Part shown: piece by piece, positions 43,601-51,897 of the stretch
How the letters are laid out: the number at the start of each line of letters is the position of its first letter
How positions within the stretch are numbered: the stretch's first letter is position 1
Source of the DNA: Myxococcaceae bacterium
GTDB taxonomy: Bacteria > Myxococcota > Myxococcia > Myxococcales > Myxococcaceae
Direction: 5' to 3'
Assembly (NCBI GenBank): GCA_016793095.1
Contig: JAEUJQ010000058.1
Span: 1-64,000 of the forward strand
DNA length: 64,000 nt
Notes under the pieces: model-generated
Databases searched by the model: none
Told to the model about the DNA's origin: nothing
Seen by the model: the letters and a program-made list of their open reading frames with translations, nothing else
Translations under genes and position numbers: made by a program

Positions 43601-44692
43601 GTGAGCCTGCGTGCGGACGAGATCGGCCGGCTCCGGCTGGAGGCCCAGCGGATCGGCGGACCGGCGTCGAGCCCGGCGGCCGTGGTGAAGTGGCTGGTGG
43701 CGGTGCAGGCGCAAGACCCGCTCGCCGCGCGCTGGGCTCTGGGCGCACGCCACGCGGCCGACTCGGAGGACGACGTCATCGCGGCGCTCGACTCGGGCCG
43801 CCTCCTCCGCACGCACCTGATGCGGGGCACCTGGCAATACGTGACGCCGGGCGACCTGCACTGGCTGCTCGAGCTGCTCGCGCCGCGCGTCCGAGGCTAT
43901 GCCGAGAGACGTCATCACCAGCTCGGGCTGTCGCCGCGAGCGCGCTCACGCTGTGAGGCCGTGCTCGCGCGCGAGCTCGAACAGGCGGGCGCGCTCACCC
44001 GGGTCGAGGCGCGCGAGGTGCTCCGCCGCGCCGGTCTCCCGACGCACGAGCAGCGGCTGTCGCACCTGCTGATCGACGCCGAGCTGTCGGGGCTGCTCTG
44101 CAGCGGGCCGATGAAGCGCGGTCAATCGACCTGGGCCCTCGTGGACGCGCGCGTTCCACGACGAGGCCGCGCCCGCTCGAGGGACGCCGCGCTCGCCGAG
44201 CTCGCGCACCGGTACTTCGCGAGCCGGGGCCCCGCCACCCTCGCCGACTTCCGCTGGTGGACAGGCCTCACCACCGCCGACGCGAAGGACGCGCACGGCG
44301 CCATCTGCTCCGGGCTCGAGTCGGCCACCGTCGATGGGCGCACGCTGTGGTGGGCGCCGACCACGACGCGCGGCCCCGGGGACGCCTTGTTGCCGCCCTT
44401 CGACGAGTTCCTCATCGCCTACCAGGACCGCCGCGACGTGCTCGATCCGCGGCACGTCTCCCGTGTCAACGCCGGCGGGGGACTGCTCGCGCCCATCATC
44501 GTCGCCGAGGGGCGCGTGGTGGGCACGTGGCGCCGCACGCTCGCTGCCCGCCACGTCGAGGTCTCGCTGTCGTTGTTTGGCGCGGCCAGGCGCGACGCGA
44601 AGGCACTCGCACGCCACGTCGAGGCCTACGCACGCTTCCTCGGCGTCGACGCCCGCCAGGGCCGCACGTCGCGAGGGCGTGCGCGCCGGTGA
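43601..44692 (+). CDS. AlkZ/YcaQ-like winged-helix DNA glycosylase family protein
   Basis: This 363-residue protein belongs to the HTH_42 (AlkZ/YcaQ) superfamily, which includes DNA glycosylases that unhook crosslinked or alkylated bases. VAVQAQDPLAARWALG carries a QxQ-type motif (QAQ) used by AlkZ-like enzymes, and TWQYVTPGDLHWLLELLAPR follows. LLPPFDEFLIAYQDR near residue 265 is another family hallmark. Start is a GTG. It lies 126 bp after the envelope nuclease operon; a functional link to DNA handling is possible but not shown. Confidence 0.85.
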   Translation: MSLRADEIGRLRLEAQRIGGPASSPAAVVKWLVAVQAQDPLAARWALGARHAADSEDDVIAALDSGRLLRTHLMRGTWQYVTPGDLHWLLELLAPRVRGYAERRHHQLGLSPRARSRCEAVLARELEQAGALTRVEAREVLRRAGLPTHEQRLSHLLIDAELSGLLCSGPMKRGQSTWALVDARVPRRGRARSRDAALAELAHRYFASRGPATLADFRWWTGLTTADAKDAHGAICSGLESATVDGRTLWWAPTTTRGPGDALLPPFDEFLIAYQDRRDVLDPRHVSRVNAGGGLLAPIIVAEGRVVGTWRRTLAARHVEVSLSLFGAARRDAKALARHVEAYARFLGVDARQGRTSRGRARR

Positions 44693-44758
44693 TGGACCCG
44701 CACGCTGACCGGCCTCGCCGACGACGCGAGAAGACCCGTGCGCGCCGCAGGTGCAGCG

Positions 44759-46309
44759 TCAGAAGACGCCGAGGCGCCAGAGAATCGCGAGGAGCAACAA
44801 CAGCGCGCCTGCGCCGATGGCCGCCACGCGCACCATCGGGTTCACCGGCTGGGGCACGAGCTTCTCGGTGACGATGGGCTGCGGCTTCGCCGGGCGCATG
44901 GGGGCGTCGGGGTCCGTCGGCTCGAGGGACGGCTCGCTCGGCGCCCCGATGGACGCGAGGCGCGACAGCGGCGCCTCGGGATGGGTGTCGACCGCTCCGC
45001 CAGCATGGGCGTCGTGCTTCGGAGACGCGCGCAGCTTCCGTGACTCGGGCTCGCCGCGACGACGCTCCTCTGCCTCCGGGTTGCGCTGGCGTCCCGAGTG
45101 CTCGGCGAGCTCGGGGTTGCGCTGACGACTCGAGTGCTCGCCGTGCTCAGGGTTTCGCCGACGTCCCGACTCCTCGCCGAGCTCGGGGTTTCGCCGGCGC
45201 CCAGACTCCTCGCCGCGCTCGCGATCGAGGCGACCACGAACCTGGAGCCGTCGACTGGGGCGCTCGTCCTCGTCCACGTTCGTCTGTGAGGGCGCCTTCT
45301 CCACGATGGGAGCTTCGAGAGTCTCTCTGCGGCCCATGGGCTCGGGGGCCGCTGCGGGCACCTTCCGGCTCGGGCGTTCGTCATCCCCCGGCGCACGCCG
45401 CTTCGAGAGTCGCTCGTCGTCGCCCACCCTCGCCACCTTCGGCTCGGAGCGGTGGGTCGGCGCAGGGCTGCCGTGACGAGCGGCCAGGGCCAACGGCTCC
45501 GTCTTCGGCGCGAGGCCGCGCGCCGCGGCCGGGAGATCGAACGCGCCCTCGGTCTTCTCGTTGTCGTCGAACGCACCCGCCGGCCTCAGCTTCGGCTTGC
45601 CCTCGGAGTGCACGCGCGTCGGGGCGAAGTCGCCGAAGGGGTTCGCCTCGGGCCGCGTGTTCTCCCCTACCTTCGCGTCCGACAGGTCCTGGAACGTCGC
45701 GCCCGTGTGGACGACGTCGGCGGGCTCGGCCGGGGCGAGCGGGTCGAAGCGGAGCGCCATGGCGCACGTCTCGGCCCGCGCGAGCGCCCGCGACGGCTCA
45801 CCCGACATGTCCCAGACGTAGGCGGCGCCCACGAGTGACTGTGCCGGCGCGAGCGAATCGCCGAGGCCACGCTCGAGCGTCACGCGCAGTTGGGTGGGCT
45901 CGAGGCCCAGCACCTCGACCTGCTCGGGGCCGCCGATGCCCTCGACGAGCCGCCAGATCACGGGCTCTCTGACGTCCTCGGGCAGGCTGCGAACCCGTTC
46001 GAGCCACTGCCGACCGTCGGCCACGGTGCTGTCGGGGCTCGGGCGCTCCTGCATCGAGGCCACCTTCGTCTGGCGGGCGAGCCGGCGGGCCACCGCGACC
46101 GCATGGGCGATGAACGCCGGGTCGCGCGTCACCTGCTCCGGGCTCGCGAGCACCGTGGCGAGCGCGTCGGCCATCAGGGCGTTGGCGGCGTGGTGCGGCA
46201 GATGCGCGAGCAGCACGCCGTGGACGAAGGGCGTCGCATACTCCCGCAGCCGCTCGGCTGCCGCAGCGTCACCACCTCGCCACTTCCTGACGTCGTCATG
46301 CCACTCCAC
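44759..46309 (-). CDS. Sigma-70-like protein with charged repeats and C-terminal membrane anchor
   Basis: This 516-residue protein starts at a GTG with a TACACT box 10 bp upstream. Residues about 1-65 (WHDDVRKWRGGDAAAAERLREYATPFV) resemble sigma region 2, and about 103-150 (LERVRSLPEDVREPVIWRLVEGIGGPEQVEVLGL) resemble region 4 of ECF sigma factors. A long Arg/Glu/Pro-rich linker includes four 12-residue repeats around GEESGRRRNPEL. The chain ends with one membrane helix (VAAIGAGALLLLLAILW), which would place the sigma-like part on the cytoplasmic face. A membrane-tethered sigma-like protein is unusual; DNA binding has not been shown and the similarity is weak. Confidence 0.6.
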   Translation of the reverse strand: MEWHDDVRKWRGGDAAAAERLREYATPFVHGVLLAHLPHHAANALMADALATVLASPEQVTRDPAFIAHAVAVARRLARQTKVASMQERPSPDSTVADGRQWLERVRSLPEDVREPVIWRLVEGIGGPEQVEVLGLEPTQLRVTLERGLGDSLAPAQSLVGAAYVWDMSGEPSRALARAETCAMALRFDPLAPAEPADVVHTGATFQDLSDAKVGENTRPEANPFGDFAPTRVHSEGKPKLRPAGAFDDNEKTEGAFDLPAAARGLAPKTEPLALAARHGSPAPTHRSEPKVARVGDDERLSKRRAPGDDERPSRKVPAAAPEPMGRRETLEAPIVEKAPSQTNVDEDERPSRRLQVRGRLDRERGEESGRRRNPELGEESGRRRNPEHGEHSSRQRNPELAEHSGRQRNPEAEERRRGEPESRKLRASPKHDAHAGGAVDTHPEAPLSRLASIGAPSEPSLEPTDPDAPMRPAKPQPIVTEKLVPQPVNPMVRVAAIGAGALLLLLAILWRLGVF

Positions 46310-46319
46310 GAGGCCGCGG

Positions 46320-46325
46320 AGTGTA
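46320..46325 (-). promoter_or_regulatory. Candidate -10 box of the sigma-like gene
   Basis: On the minus strand TACACT lies 10 bp before the GTG start at 46309. There is no ribosome-binding site between, so the transcript would be leaderless or nearly so. Confidence 0.35.
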
Positions 46326-46467
46326 ACCCGAAGGACGCGGCGCGGGTCGCGCTGTCCCGTGTCGGTGACTCGCGCGTCGATCCCCGGCGGCCGCGCGCGC
46401 GCAAGTTTCCACGCGAAACGAAGACGAATTTGCCGCTGCGCGCGAATCGAAGGACAACTCGCCGCAC

Positions 46468-46743
46468 ATGGCGGACATCATCGACCTGTCCCTCGTCGCT
46501 GCTTCCCGGAAGACGCTGCAGAAGCTGCTCGACGCTCGCGGCATCAACTACTTCCTCAAGGCCGACGCCCGGCAACCCTTCCGGCTCGATCCCACGCGGG
46601 TCGATCTCGTCATCCGCACGGCGGCGAAGCTGGGCAAGTCCACACACAAGCCCGCACCGCACGCCTGGGAGCACGCTCGCAAGCTGATCCGTCGTGAGCT
46701 GATCCGCCGCGTCGTGGGCGAGATGCTGCAGGTCGGGCTCTGA
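46468..46743 (+). CDS. Small hypothetical protein
   Basis: This 91-residue protein is soluble, helical and basic near its C terminus (HARKLIRRELIRRVVGEM). AAGGAC lies before the ATG. I do not recognise it. It is convergent with the YbaK gene, three bases apart, and divergent from the sigma-like gene. It is short but has the codon character of its neighbours. Confidence 0.65.
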   Translation: MADIIDLSLVAASRKTLQKLLDARGINYFLKADARQPFRLDPTRVDLVIRTAAKLGKSTHKPAPHAWEHARKLIRRELIRRVVGEMLQVGL

Positions 46744-46746
46744 CGC

Positions 46747-47214
46747 TCACTCGGCGGCGCAGTCCACCAACGTCGGCGAGAGCGCGCGCACCAGCTCGTC
46801 GGGCGTCATCGAGACGAGGAACCCACGCCCACCCCCGTTGATGAACAGCCGGTCGAGCGTGGTGATGGAGCGCTCGCAGGCGACCACGAGCGGCTTCTTC
46901 GTCCCGAACGGCGACGTGCCGCCGACCTGATAGCCGGTGTGCCGCTGGGCGACCTCGGGCGCACACGCCGCGACCGTCTTCCGGCCGAGCTGGCGGGCGA
47001 GCGCCTTCGTCGAGACGCGGCGATCGCCGTGCATCAGCACCAGCACCGGCTGCTTGCCTTCATCTTCGAAGACCAGCGTCTTCACGACGTGGTGCTCATC
47101 GACGCCCAGCGTCTGGCTCGAGTGGCGGGTGCCTCCGCCCTCGACGTAGTCGAAGCGGTGCGCCTCGTAGCGCACGCCGAGGCCGTCGAGGAAGGCGGTC
47201 GCCGGGGTCTTCAC
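46747..47214 (-). CDS. ybaK: YbaK/EbsC-type aminoacyl-tRNA deacylase
   Basis: This 155-residue protein is a complete YbaK: it hydrolyses Cys-tRNA(Pro) or similar mischarged tRNAs. HHVVKTLVFED carries the conserved catalytic Lys (K in VVKTL), and GYQVGGTSPFGTKK is the family's GxxSPxG loop. FINGGGRGFLVSM matches the C-terminal signature. It starts at a GTG that overlaps the stop of the phosphatase-like gene upstream by 4 bp, so it is translationally coupled to a functionally unrelated gene. Confidence 0.93.
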   Translation of the reverse strand: MKTPATAFLDGLGVRYEAHRFDYVEGGGTRHSSQTLGVDEHHVVKTLVFEDEGKQPVLVLMHGDRRVSTKALARQLGRKTVAACAPEVAQRHTGYQVGGTSPFGTKKPLVVACERSITTLDRLFINGGGRGFLVSMTPDELVRALSPTLVDCAAE

Positions 47215-48473
47215 TTCGTGAAGCTGCGCGTGAACATCACGTTGCCCGTCTCACCGTAGAACGTGCCCGTGAAGGTGCGGCCGTTGAGCTCGACGTAGAG
47301 GAAGCCCAGGTTCGTCGTCTGGAAGTGCACCGGGTTCTTCATGTCCACCGTCGTCGCCGAGGCGCCGCCGCCCGAGACGAGCAGGTGCGTTCCGTTGCAG
47401 GTCGGCGTGAGCCACTGGAGCGAGTGGTCGTGCCCCGAGAGGTAGACGTCTGCGCGGCCGCAGACGATGGTCTCCATGAAGTTCTTGATGTGTCGGCCAT
47501 CGGTGAACAGGGGCAGCGACACGCACTGGCCCAGCACCTCGCGGCAGTCGTAGTTCCCCGCGTTCCCGTGGGGACCGTTCGAGCGATAGGGGTGGTGGCC
47601 GAGGGCGATCTTCCACGTCGCGGTGGAGGCGCCGAGCCACGCGTTGATGTCGGCGCGCGTCTGCGTGTCACCAGAGCCGTTGGGGCCCCAGAAGCTGCGG
47701 TTGGTGTCGAGCGCGAAGAACTCGGCGTGGCCCTGGGTGAAGCGGTAGTGGACCGCCGGCATCCGCCACTTCGGGTTGGTCTGGCTGTAGGCGACCTGCA
47801 CGTCGGCCTTCTGCGCCTCGTAGCCCGCGCCGTCGCCGCCGTAGTCGTGGTTCCCCAGCACCGGGTAGAACGGCACACTCACCGTCGCGTAGGGCTGCAC
47901 GAAGGCCGTCTGCCACAGCGGGTCCGTCGCCGAGGAGACGCCCGAGGGGTAGAAGTTGTCCCCCAGCATCACCACGAAGTCGCAGCCCCGCTGCGCGCAG
48001 ATGGAGCCGATGGCCTGCCCGACGGCGTTCTGACCGGTGTTCGCCTTGCCGGTGTCTCCGATGGCGACGAAGCGGACGATGGAGGCGCCACCCGCGGCAC
48101 CACCCGCCGTCGCGGAGCCGCCCGCCGTCGCCGAGCCGCCCGCCGTCGCGGAGCCGCCTGCCGTCGCGGAGCCGCCCGCCGTCGCCGAGCCGCCCGCCGT
48201 CGCCGAGCCGCCCGCCGTCGCGGAGCCGCCAGCCACCGACCCACCTGCCGTCGCAGACCCACCTGCCGTCGCGGACCCACCCGCCGCCGTGGACCCGCCC
48301 GCCGTCGCAGATCCCCCAGCTGCAGCGCCGCCCGCCGTCGCGGAGCCGCCCGCCGCCGCCCCGCCGGCTGTCGAAGCTCCACCGGCCGCACCGCCGCCAG
48401 TGCCGGACGTGGAAGACGACCCCGCGCAACCGACGAGGGTGAGGAACAACACGATCAGCAACGCACGGGTCAT
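47211..48473 (-). CDS. Metallophosphoesterase lipoprotein with Gly/Ala/Ser linker
   Basis: This 420-residue lipoprotein has a signal ending TLVGC. Residues about 25-130 are GGSATAGGSA-type tandem repeats. The rest is a purple-acid-phosphatase-like metallophosphoesterase with all five motifs: IGDTG, LGDNFY, LGNHDYG, GHHPY and SGHDHSL. It probably removes phosphate from organic esters outside the cell. It is coupled to ybaK downstream. The DNA of the linker is a set of short tandem repeats. Confidence 0.9.
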   Translation of the reverse strand: MTRALLIVLFLTLVGCAGSSSTSGTGGGAAGGASTAGGAAAGGSATAGGAAAGGSATAGGSTAAGGSATAGGSATAGGSVAGGSATAGGSATAGGSATAGGSATAGGSATAGGSATAGGSATAGGAAGGASIVRFVAIGDTGKANTGQNAVGQAIGSICAQRGCDFVVMLGDNFYPSGVSSATDPLWQTAFVQPYATVSVPFYPVLGNHDYGGDGAGYEAQKADVQVAYSQTNPKWRMPAVHYRFTQGHAEFFALDTNRSFWGPNGSGDTQTRADINAWLGASTATWKIALGHHPYRSNGPHGNAGNYDCREVLGQCVSLPLFTDGRHIKNFMETIVCGRADVYLSGHDHSLQWLTPTCNGTHLLVSGGGASATTVDMKNPVHFQTTNLGFLYVELNGRTFTGTFYGETGNVMFTRSFTK

Positions 48474-48525
48474 GGACGCTCCGGGGGAGAGGCGGAGGGT
48501 TAGCGAAGGAGGCGGCCGCCGGTCA

Positions 48526-49938
48526 ATGGACCGCGCGCGGCTCGCCGCGGTTTGTCAGACTCCCACCGTGTTCCACCCGCTCCACCAGAGCCCGCTCTTC
48601 CTGGCGCAAGCCGATCGGTATGAGGAGCTGGGCCCGCGGGCGTGGAGCGAAGGCATCGTGCCCTGGCGCGTCACCACCTGCCCGCTGCTGGCCGACGTGG
48701 AGGCCCACCTCATCGCCGCCTTCGCCCGCGCCTGCACGGCCGCCGGAGCGCTGGGCCGCGACGAGCAGCTCACCGTCATCGACGTGGGGGCGGGCACGGG
48801 GCGCATGGGCTTTCACCTCGCCCCGAGGCTCGCGGCGCTCGGCGTGCGGGCTGAGGTGGTGCTGACGGACGTCGCGAGCTCGAACCTCGAGGCGCTCGGC
48901 TCGCAACCGCAGCTTGCCGAGCTGGCGCGCGGTGGCCTCGTGAGCGTCGAGCACTTCGACGCGCTGACGCCGCGCAGGCTGCGACCTGGAGGCGCGACGG
49001 TGCTGCTCGCGCACTACCTCTTCGACACCCTGCCCCACCGCGTCTTCCGCCGCGCGGCGGACGGCGCGACGTTCGAGGGCCTCATCGACGACGCCGTCGA
49101 GCCGTGGGCCTGGCGCTACGAGCCCGCCAGCCTGCCTCCCGGCCTCGGGTCGCGGCCGCCCGGGACCTGGCTCATACCCGTGGGCGCCGCGGCGGCGCTC
49201 GAGGCATGGCGGCGCACGTTCCCCGGCGCCCTGCTCGTGCTCGCCGCTGACAAGGGCGTCTCGCCCCGGGGGCCGCACGATGATCCGCTCCTCGCGCGGC
49301 ACGGGTCCGTCTCCGCTGGCGTGGACTTCGACGTGCTCGCGCAGCTCGCCGCGCCTGCGTGGCGCCACCTGGGTCCACGCGACCCGAGCGACGTGTTCGC
49401 CCTGCACGCCTTCACCACGAGCGGGTCCACCACCATCGACGACGCCTGGCGCGACCGCGGGAGCGGGAACGAGGTGCTGCGTCTGCACGAGCGCTTCGAG
49501 GCGTGCGGCGACCCGACCACCGGCATCGACGCGCTGCTCGACTTCCTCGAGAGCACCGGGAACGACCCGGACCTGCTCGCGCAGCGCTGTGACCGGCTGA
49601 GGGAGACGCCGCTCACGGAAGCCCAGGCGCACCGGGCGGTGCAGCTCCTCGCCAGCGCGGCGCCACGGCACTTCGTCTTCCGCCAGCACTTCGACGTGCC
49701 GTTCAACCTCGCCGTCACCGCCCATCACCTCGGGGCGCTCCGCCTCGCGGTCGCCCTGTACCTGCGGTCTCTGGAGGAGAGCGGCGCGCACCCGGCGACG
49801 CTCCTCAACCTCGCGCTGGCGCAGCACGCACTCGGAGACGTCGAGCGCGCCTGCGAGTGTCTCGACGTGCTGCTCGAGCACGAACCAGCTCACCCACGCG
49901 CCGTCGAGCTGCTGGCCAGCTGGCGCCGAGGGTCGTGA
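48526..49938 (+). CDS. SAM-dependent methyltransferase fused to a TPR tail
   Basis: This 470-residue protein has a class I methyltransferase domain near residues 70-320, with VIDVGAGTGRMGFHLAPRL as motif I and VVLTDV as motif II. VLLAHYLFDTLPHRVFRR recalls the SAM-MTases of the MidA type. Residues about 350-470 are helical TPR-like repeats (HFDVPFNLAVTAHHLGALRLAVALYLRSLEESG, NLALAQHALGDVERACECLDVLLE). Start uncertain: this ATG has AAGGAGG 14 nt upstream, and a GTG 14 codons downstream is an alternative. The target may be a protein or polysaccharide; unknown. Confidence 0.75.
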   Translation: MDRARLAAVCQTPTVFHPLHQSPLFLAQADRYEELGPRAWSEGIVPWRVTTCPLLADVEAHLIAAFARACTAAGALGRDEQLTVIDVGAGTGRMGFHLAPRLAALGVRAEVVLTDVASSNLEALGSQPQLAELARGGLVSVEHFDALTPRRLRPGGATVLLAHYLFDTLPHRVFRRAADGATFEGLIDDAVEPWAWRYEPASLPPGLGSRPPGTWLIPVGAAAALEAWRRTFPGALLVLAADKGVSPRGPHDDPLLARHGSVSAGVDFDVLAQLAAPAWRHLGPRDPSDVFALHAFTTSGSTTIDDAWRDRGSGNEVLRLHERFEACGDPTTGIDALLDFLESTGNDPDLLAQRCDRLRETPLTEAQAHRAVQLLASAAPRHFVFRQHFDVPFNLAVTAHHLGALRLAVALYLRSLEESGAHPATLLNLALAQHALGDVERACECLDVLLEHEPAHPRAVELLASWRRGS

Positions 49939-49951
49939 CACGAGCGGGGCC

Positions 49952-49968
49952 AGCCGTCGGCGACGGCT
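49952..49968 (+). terminator. Hairpin downstream of the methyltransferase gene
   Basis: AGCCGTC and GACGGCT form a perfect 7-bp stem around a 3-nt loop, 14 bp after the stop at 49938. There is no T-run, so it may be a terminator only in a GC-rich sense. Confidence 0.35.
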
Positions 49969-50105
49969 CGGCAGGCGGTCTTCCGCCGACTCGCCCCCTG
50001 CCCCACCCGCGAGGACGCGCCACGAATCACGGCGAGCCGGACTCGCGCGACCTTCGTCGCCTCGCGCGCTCCGTTGATTGGGCGAGGTGTGGTACCTCGT
50101 GCAGC

Positions 50106-51095
50106 ATGGTTCGGCTGCGCGCTGTCGTGCTCCTCCTTCCGCTCCTCGCCTGCTCGAAGCCTTCAGGCACCACCGTGGACTTCAGGCGGGCCGCTCCGCC
50201 AGGCGTCGCACAGGGGCCGGCCGTCGCGACGTACGCTCAGGACACCATCACCGTGGCCGAGCTCAACCAGCGGTTCGCCGAGATGAACCCCTATGCGCGG
50301 GCGCGCTACCAGACGCTCGAGCAGCGGCGCGACTACGTCGAGGGCCTGGTGCGCTTCGAGCTGCTCTCACGCGAGGCCATCAAGCGCGGCCTGCACAACG
50401 ATCCCGACGTCGTCGAGGCCGCGAAACGCGTGATGGTGCAGGAGCTGCTCAAGCAGGAGCTCGACGAGCAGGCCGATGCCATCACCGACGCTCAGGTGAA
50501 GGCCTATTACGAGAGCCACAAGGACGACTACGTGAAGCCGGCGATGACCCGCCTCGCGCACGTGGCGTTCTCGAAGGAGCACCGCGCGAAGGCGAGTGAC
50601 GTGCTCGCCCAGGCGAGGGCCCTCGCGCCCATGGACTACGCGGCCTTCGGGAAGCTCGCGCGGGAGCACTCCGAGGACGCGGCGTCGAAGGTGCTCGATG
50701 GAGACCTGCGCTTCCTCTCGGATGAGGAGCTCACCGCCCGCTTCGGCCCTGAGCTCCTGGCCGCCTCGCAGAAGCTCGAGCGCATCGGCGATGTCGCGCC
50801 AGAGCTGGTGGAGACCGCCCAGGCCCTCCACGTCATCAAGCTCGAGGGCCGTCAGCAGGCGCTCAACCTCTCCCTCGAGCAGGCCTCGACCTCGATCCGC
50901 CAGATTCTGCTGAACGAGACGCGGCAGGAGCGCTACCGCGCGCTGCTCGAGCGCCTCAAGGCCGAGGCCCGGTTCGAGCTGAGCGACGACGGGCTCGCGA
51001 AGGTGGTGGTGGACCCGAAGGCGCCGACCCTCGAGGCGAAAGGTCCACAGCCAGGCTTCGTCCCCGGGCCCCAGTCGCCGCCGCCAGCGCGCTGA
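50106..51095 (+). CDS. SurA/PrsA-type peptidylprolyl isomerase lipoprotein
   Basis: This 329-residue lipoprotein has a signal ending LLAC. The N-terminal half is helical (AVATYAQDTITVAELNQRFAEM), a SurA-like segment. About residues 140-250 are a parvulin-type domain with VKPAMTRLAHVAFSK, FGKLAREHSEDAASK and DGDLRFLS (the LHIxxS and GGxLG-type positions are partly altered). The C terminus is Pro-rich. It would help outer-membrane or secreted proteins fold in the periplasm. Confidence 0.85.
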   Translation: MVRLRAVVLLLPLLACSKPSGTTVDFRRAAPPGVAQGPAVATYAQDTITVAELNQRFAEMNPYARARYQTLEQRRDYVEGLVRFELLSREAIKRGLHNDPDVVEAAKRVMVQELLKQELDEQADAITDAQVKAYYESHKDDYVKPAMTRLAHVAFSKEHRAKASDVLAQARALAPMDYAAFGKLAREHSEDAASKVLDGDLRFLSDEELTARFGPELLAASQKLERIGDVAPELVETAQALHVIKLEGRQQALNLSLEQASTSIRQILLNETRQERYRALLERLKAEARFELSDDGLAKVVVDPKAPTLEAKGPQPGFVPGPQSPPPAR

Positions 51096-51110
51096 CCCGG
51101 CCCCCCCGTT

Positions 51111-51127
51111 GATCGCTGACGGCGATC
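51111..51127. terminator. Short hairpin after the PPIase gene
   Basis: GATCGC and GCGATC form a 6-bp stem around a 5-nt loop, 15 bp after the stop at 51095. No T-run follows. Weak candidate. Confidence 0.25.
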
Positions 51128-51146
51128 CCCGTAGAGGGGCGCGACC

Positions 51147-51887
51147 ATGAAGACCTCTCACGCGCTGCTCCTCGGACTCACCTTCGGTCTTTTCGCCGCG
51201 ACCGCCGTCTCGTGTGGCGGCTCCCGCGCCTGCTCGCCAACGACGTGCCCGACCGGGTGCTGCAGCACGTCGGGGCTGTGTGAGTCGGGAAGCTCCGGCA
51301 CGGCCTGTGGGTCACGCGGGGCAGCCTGCACGAGCTGCGGCGTCACCGCGACCTGCATCGCGGGCGCCTGCATGCAGGGCGGTCTCGGCAGCACGGGCGG
51401 CGGTTCATCGGCTACGGGAGGCGGCAGCGCAGCGGGCGGCAGCGCAGCGGGCGGCAGCGCAGCGGGCGGCAGCGCGGCGGGCGGCAGCGCAGCGGGGGGC
51501 AGCGCGGCGGGCGGCAGCGCGGCTGGTGGGAGCGCGGCTGGTGGGAGCGCAGGCGGCAGCGCAGGCGGCGGCAGCGCGGGCGGGGCGACGGCCTTCTGTG
51601 CACGTCTCGAGGCGGCGATGACGCGGTTCTTCGCTGGCCGGAGCTCGTGTGGCGCGATGGGTGTCACGCTCACCAACAGCTTCAACGCGAGCGCATGCCG
51701 TGAGGGCTACCCGTCCTGCTCGAGCTTCGACATCCAGGCGCTCACCGCGGGCACCATGTGCATCGAGACCACGACGGTCTGCAGCACCGGCAACGACAGC
51801 GCCGCGATCCAGTCCATCTCGCCGTGCCTCGCGACCATCAGCGACATCTCGCCGACCTGCGCGGGGGCGATGGGCTTCGGGCCCTGA
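51147..51887 (+). CDS. Lipoprotein with Cys-rich head and Gly/Ala/Ser linker
   Basis: This 246-residue lipoprotein has a signal ending AVSC. Residues about 25-75 are a Cys-rich module (CSPTTCPTGCCSTSGLC) like those of the protein at 17969. Residues about 80-145 are GGSAAGGSA repeats, and the C-terminal 100 residues contain four or five more Cys but no recognised fold. Ten bp after its stop the convergent trxB gene ends. Function unknown. Confidence 0.82.
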   Translation: MKTSHALLLGLTFGLFAATAVSCGGSRACSPTTCPTGCCSTSGLCESGSSGTACGSRGAACTSCGVTATCIAGACMQGGLGSTGGGSSATGGGSAAGGSAAGGSAAGGSAAGGSAAGGSAAGGSAAGGSAAGGSAGGSAGGGSAGGATAFCARLEAAMTRFFAGRSSCGAMGVTLTNSFNASACREGYPSCSSFDIQALTAGTMCIETTTVCSTGNDSAAIQSISPCLATISDISPTCAGAMGFGP

Positions 51888-51897
51888 GCAGGCAGCG

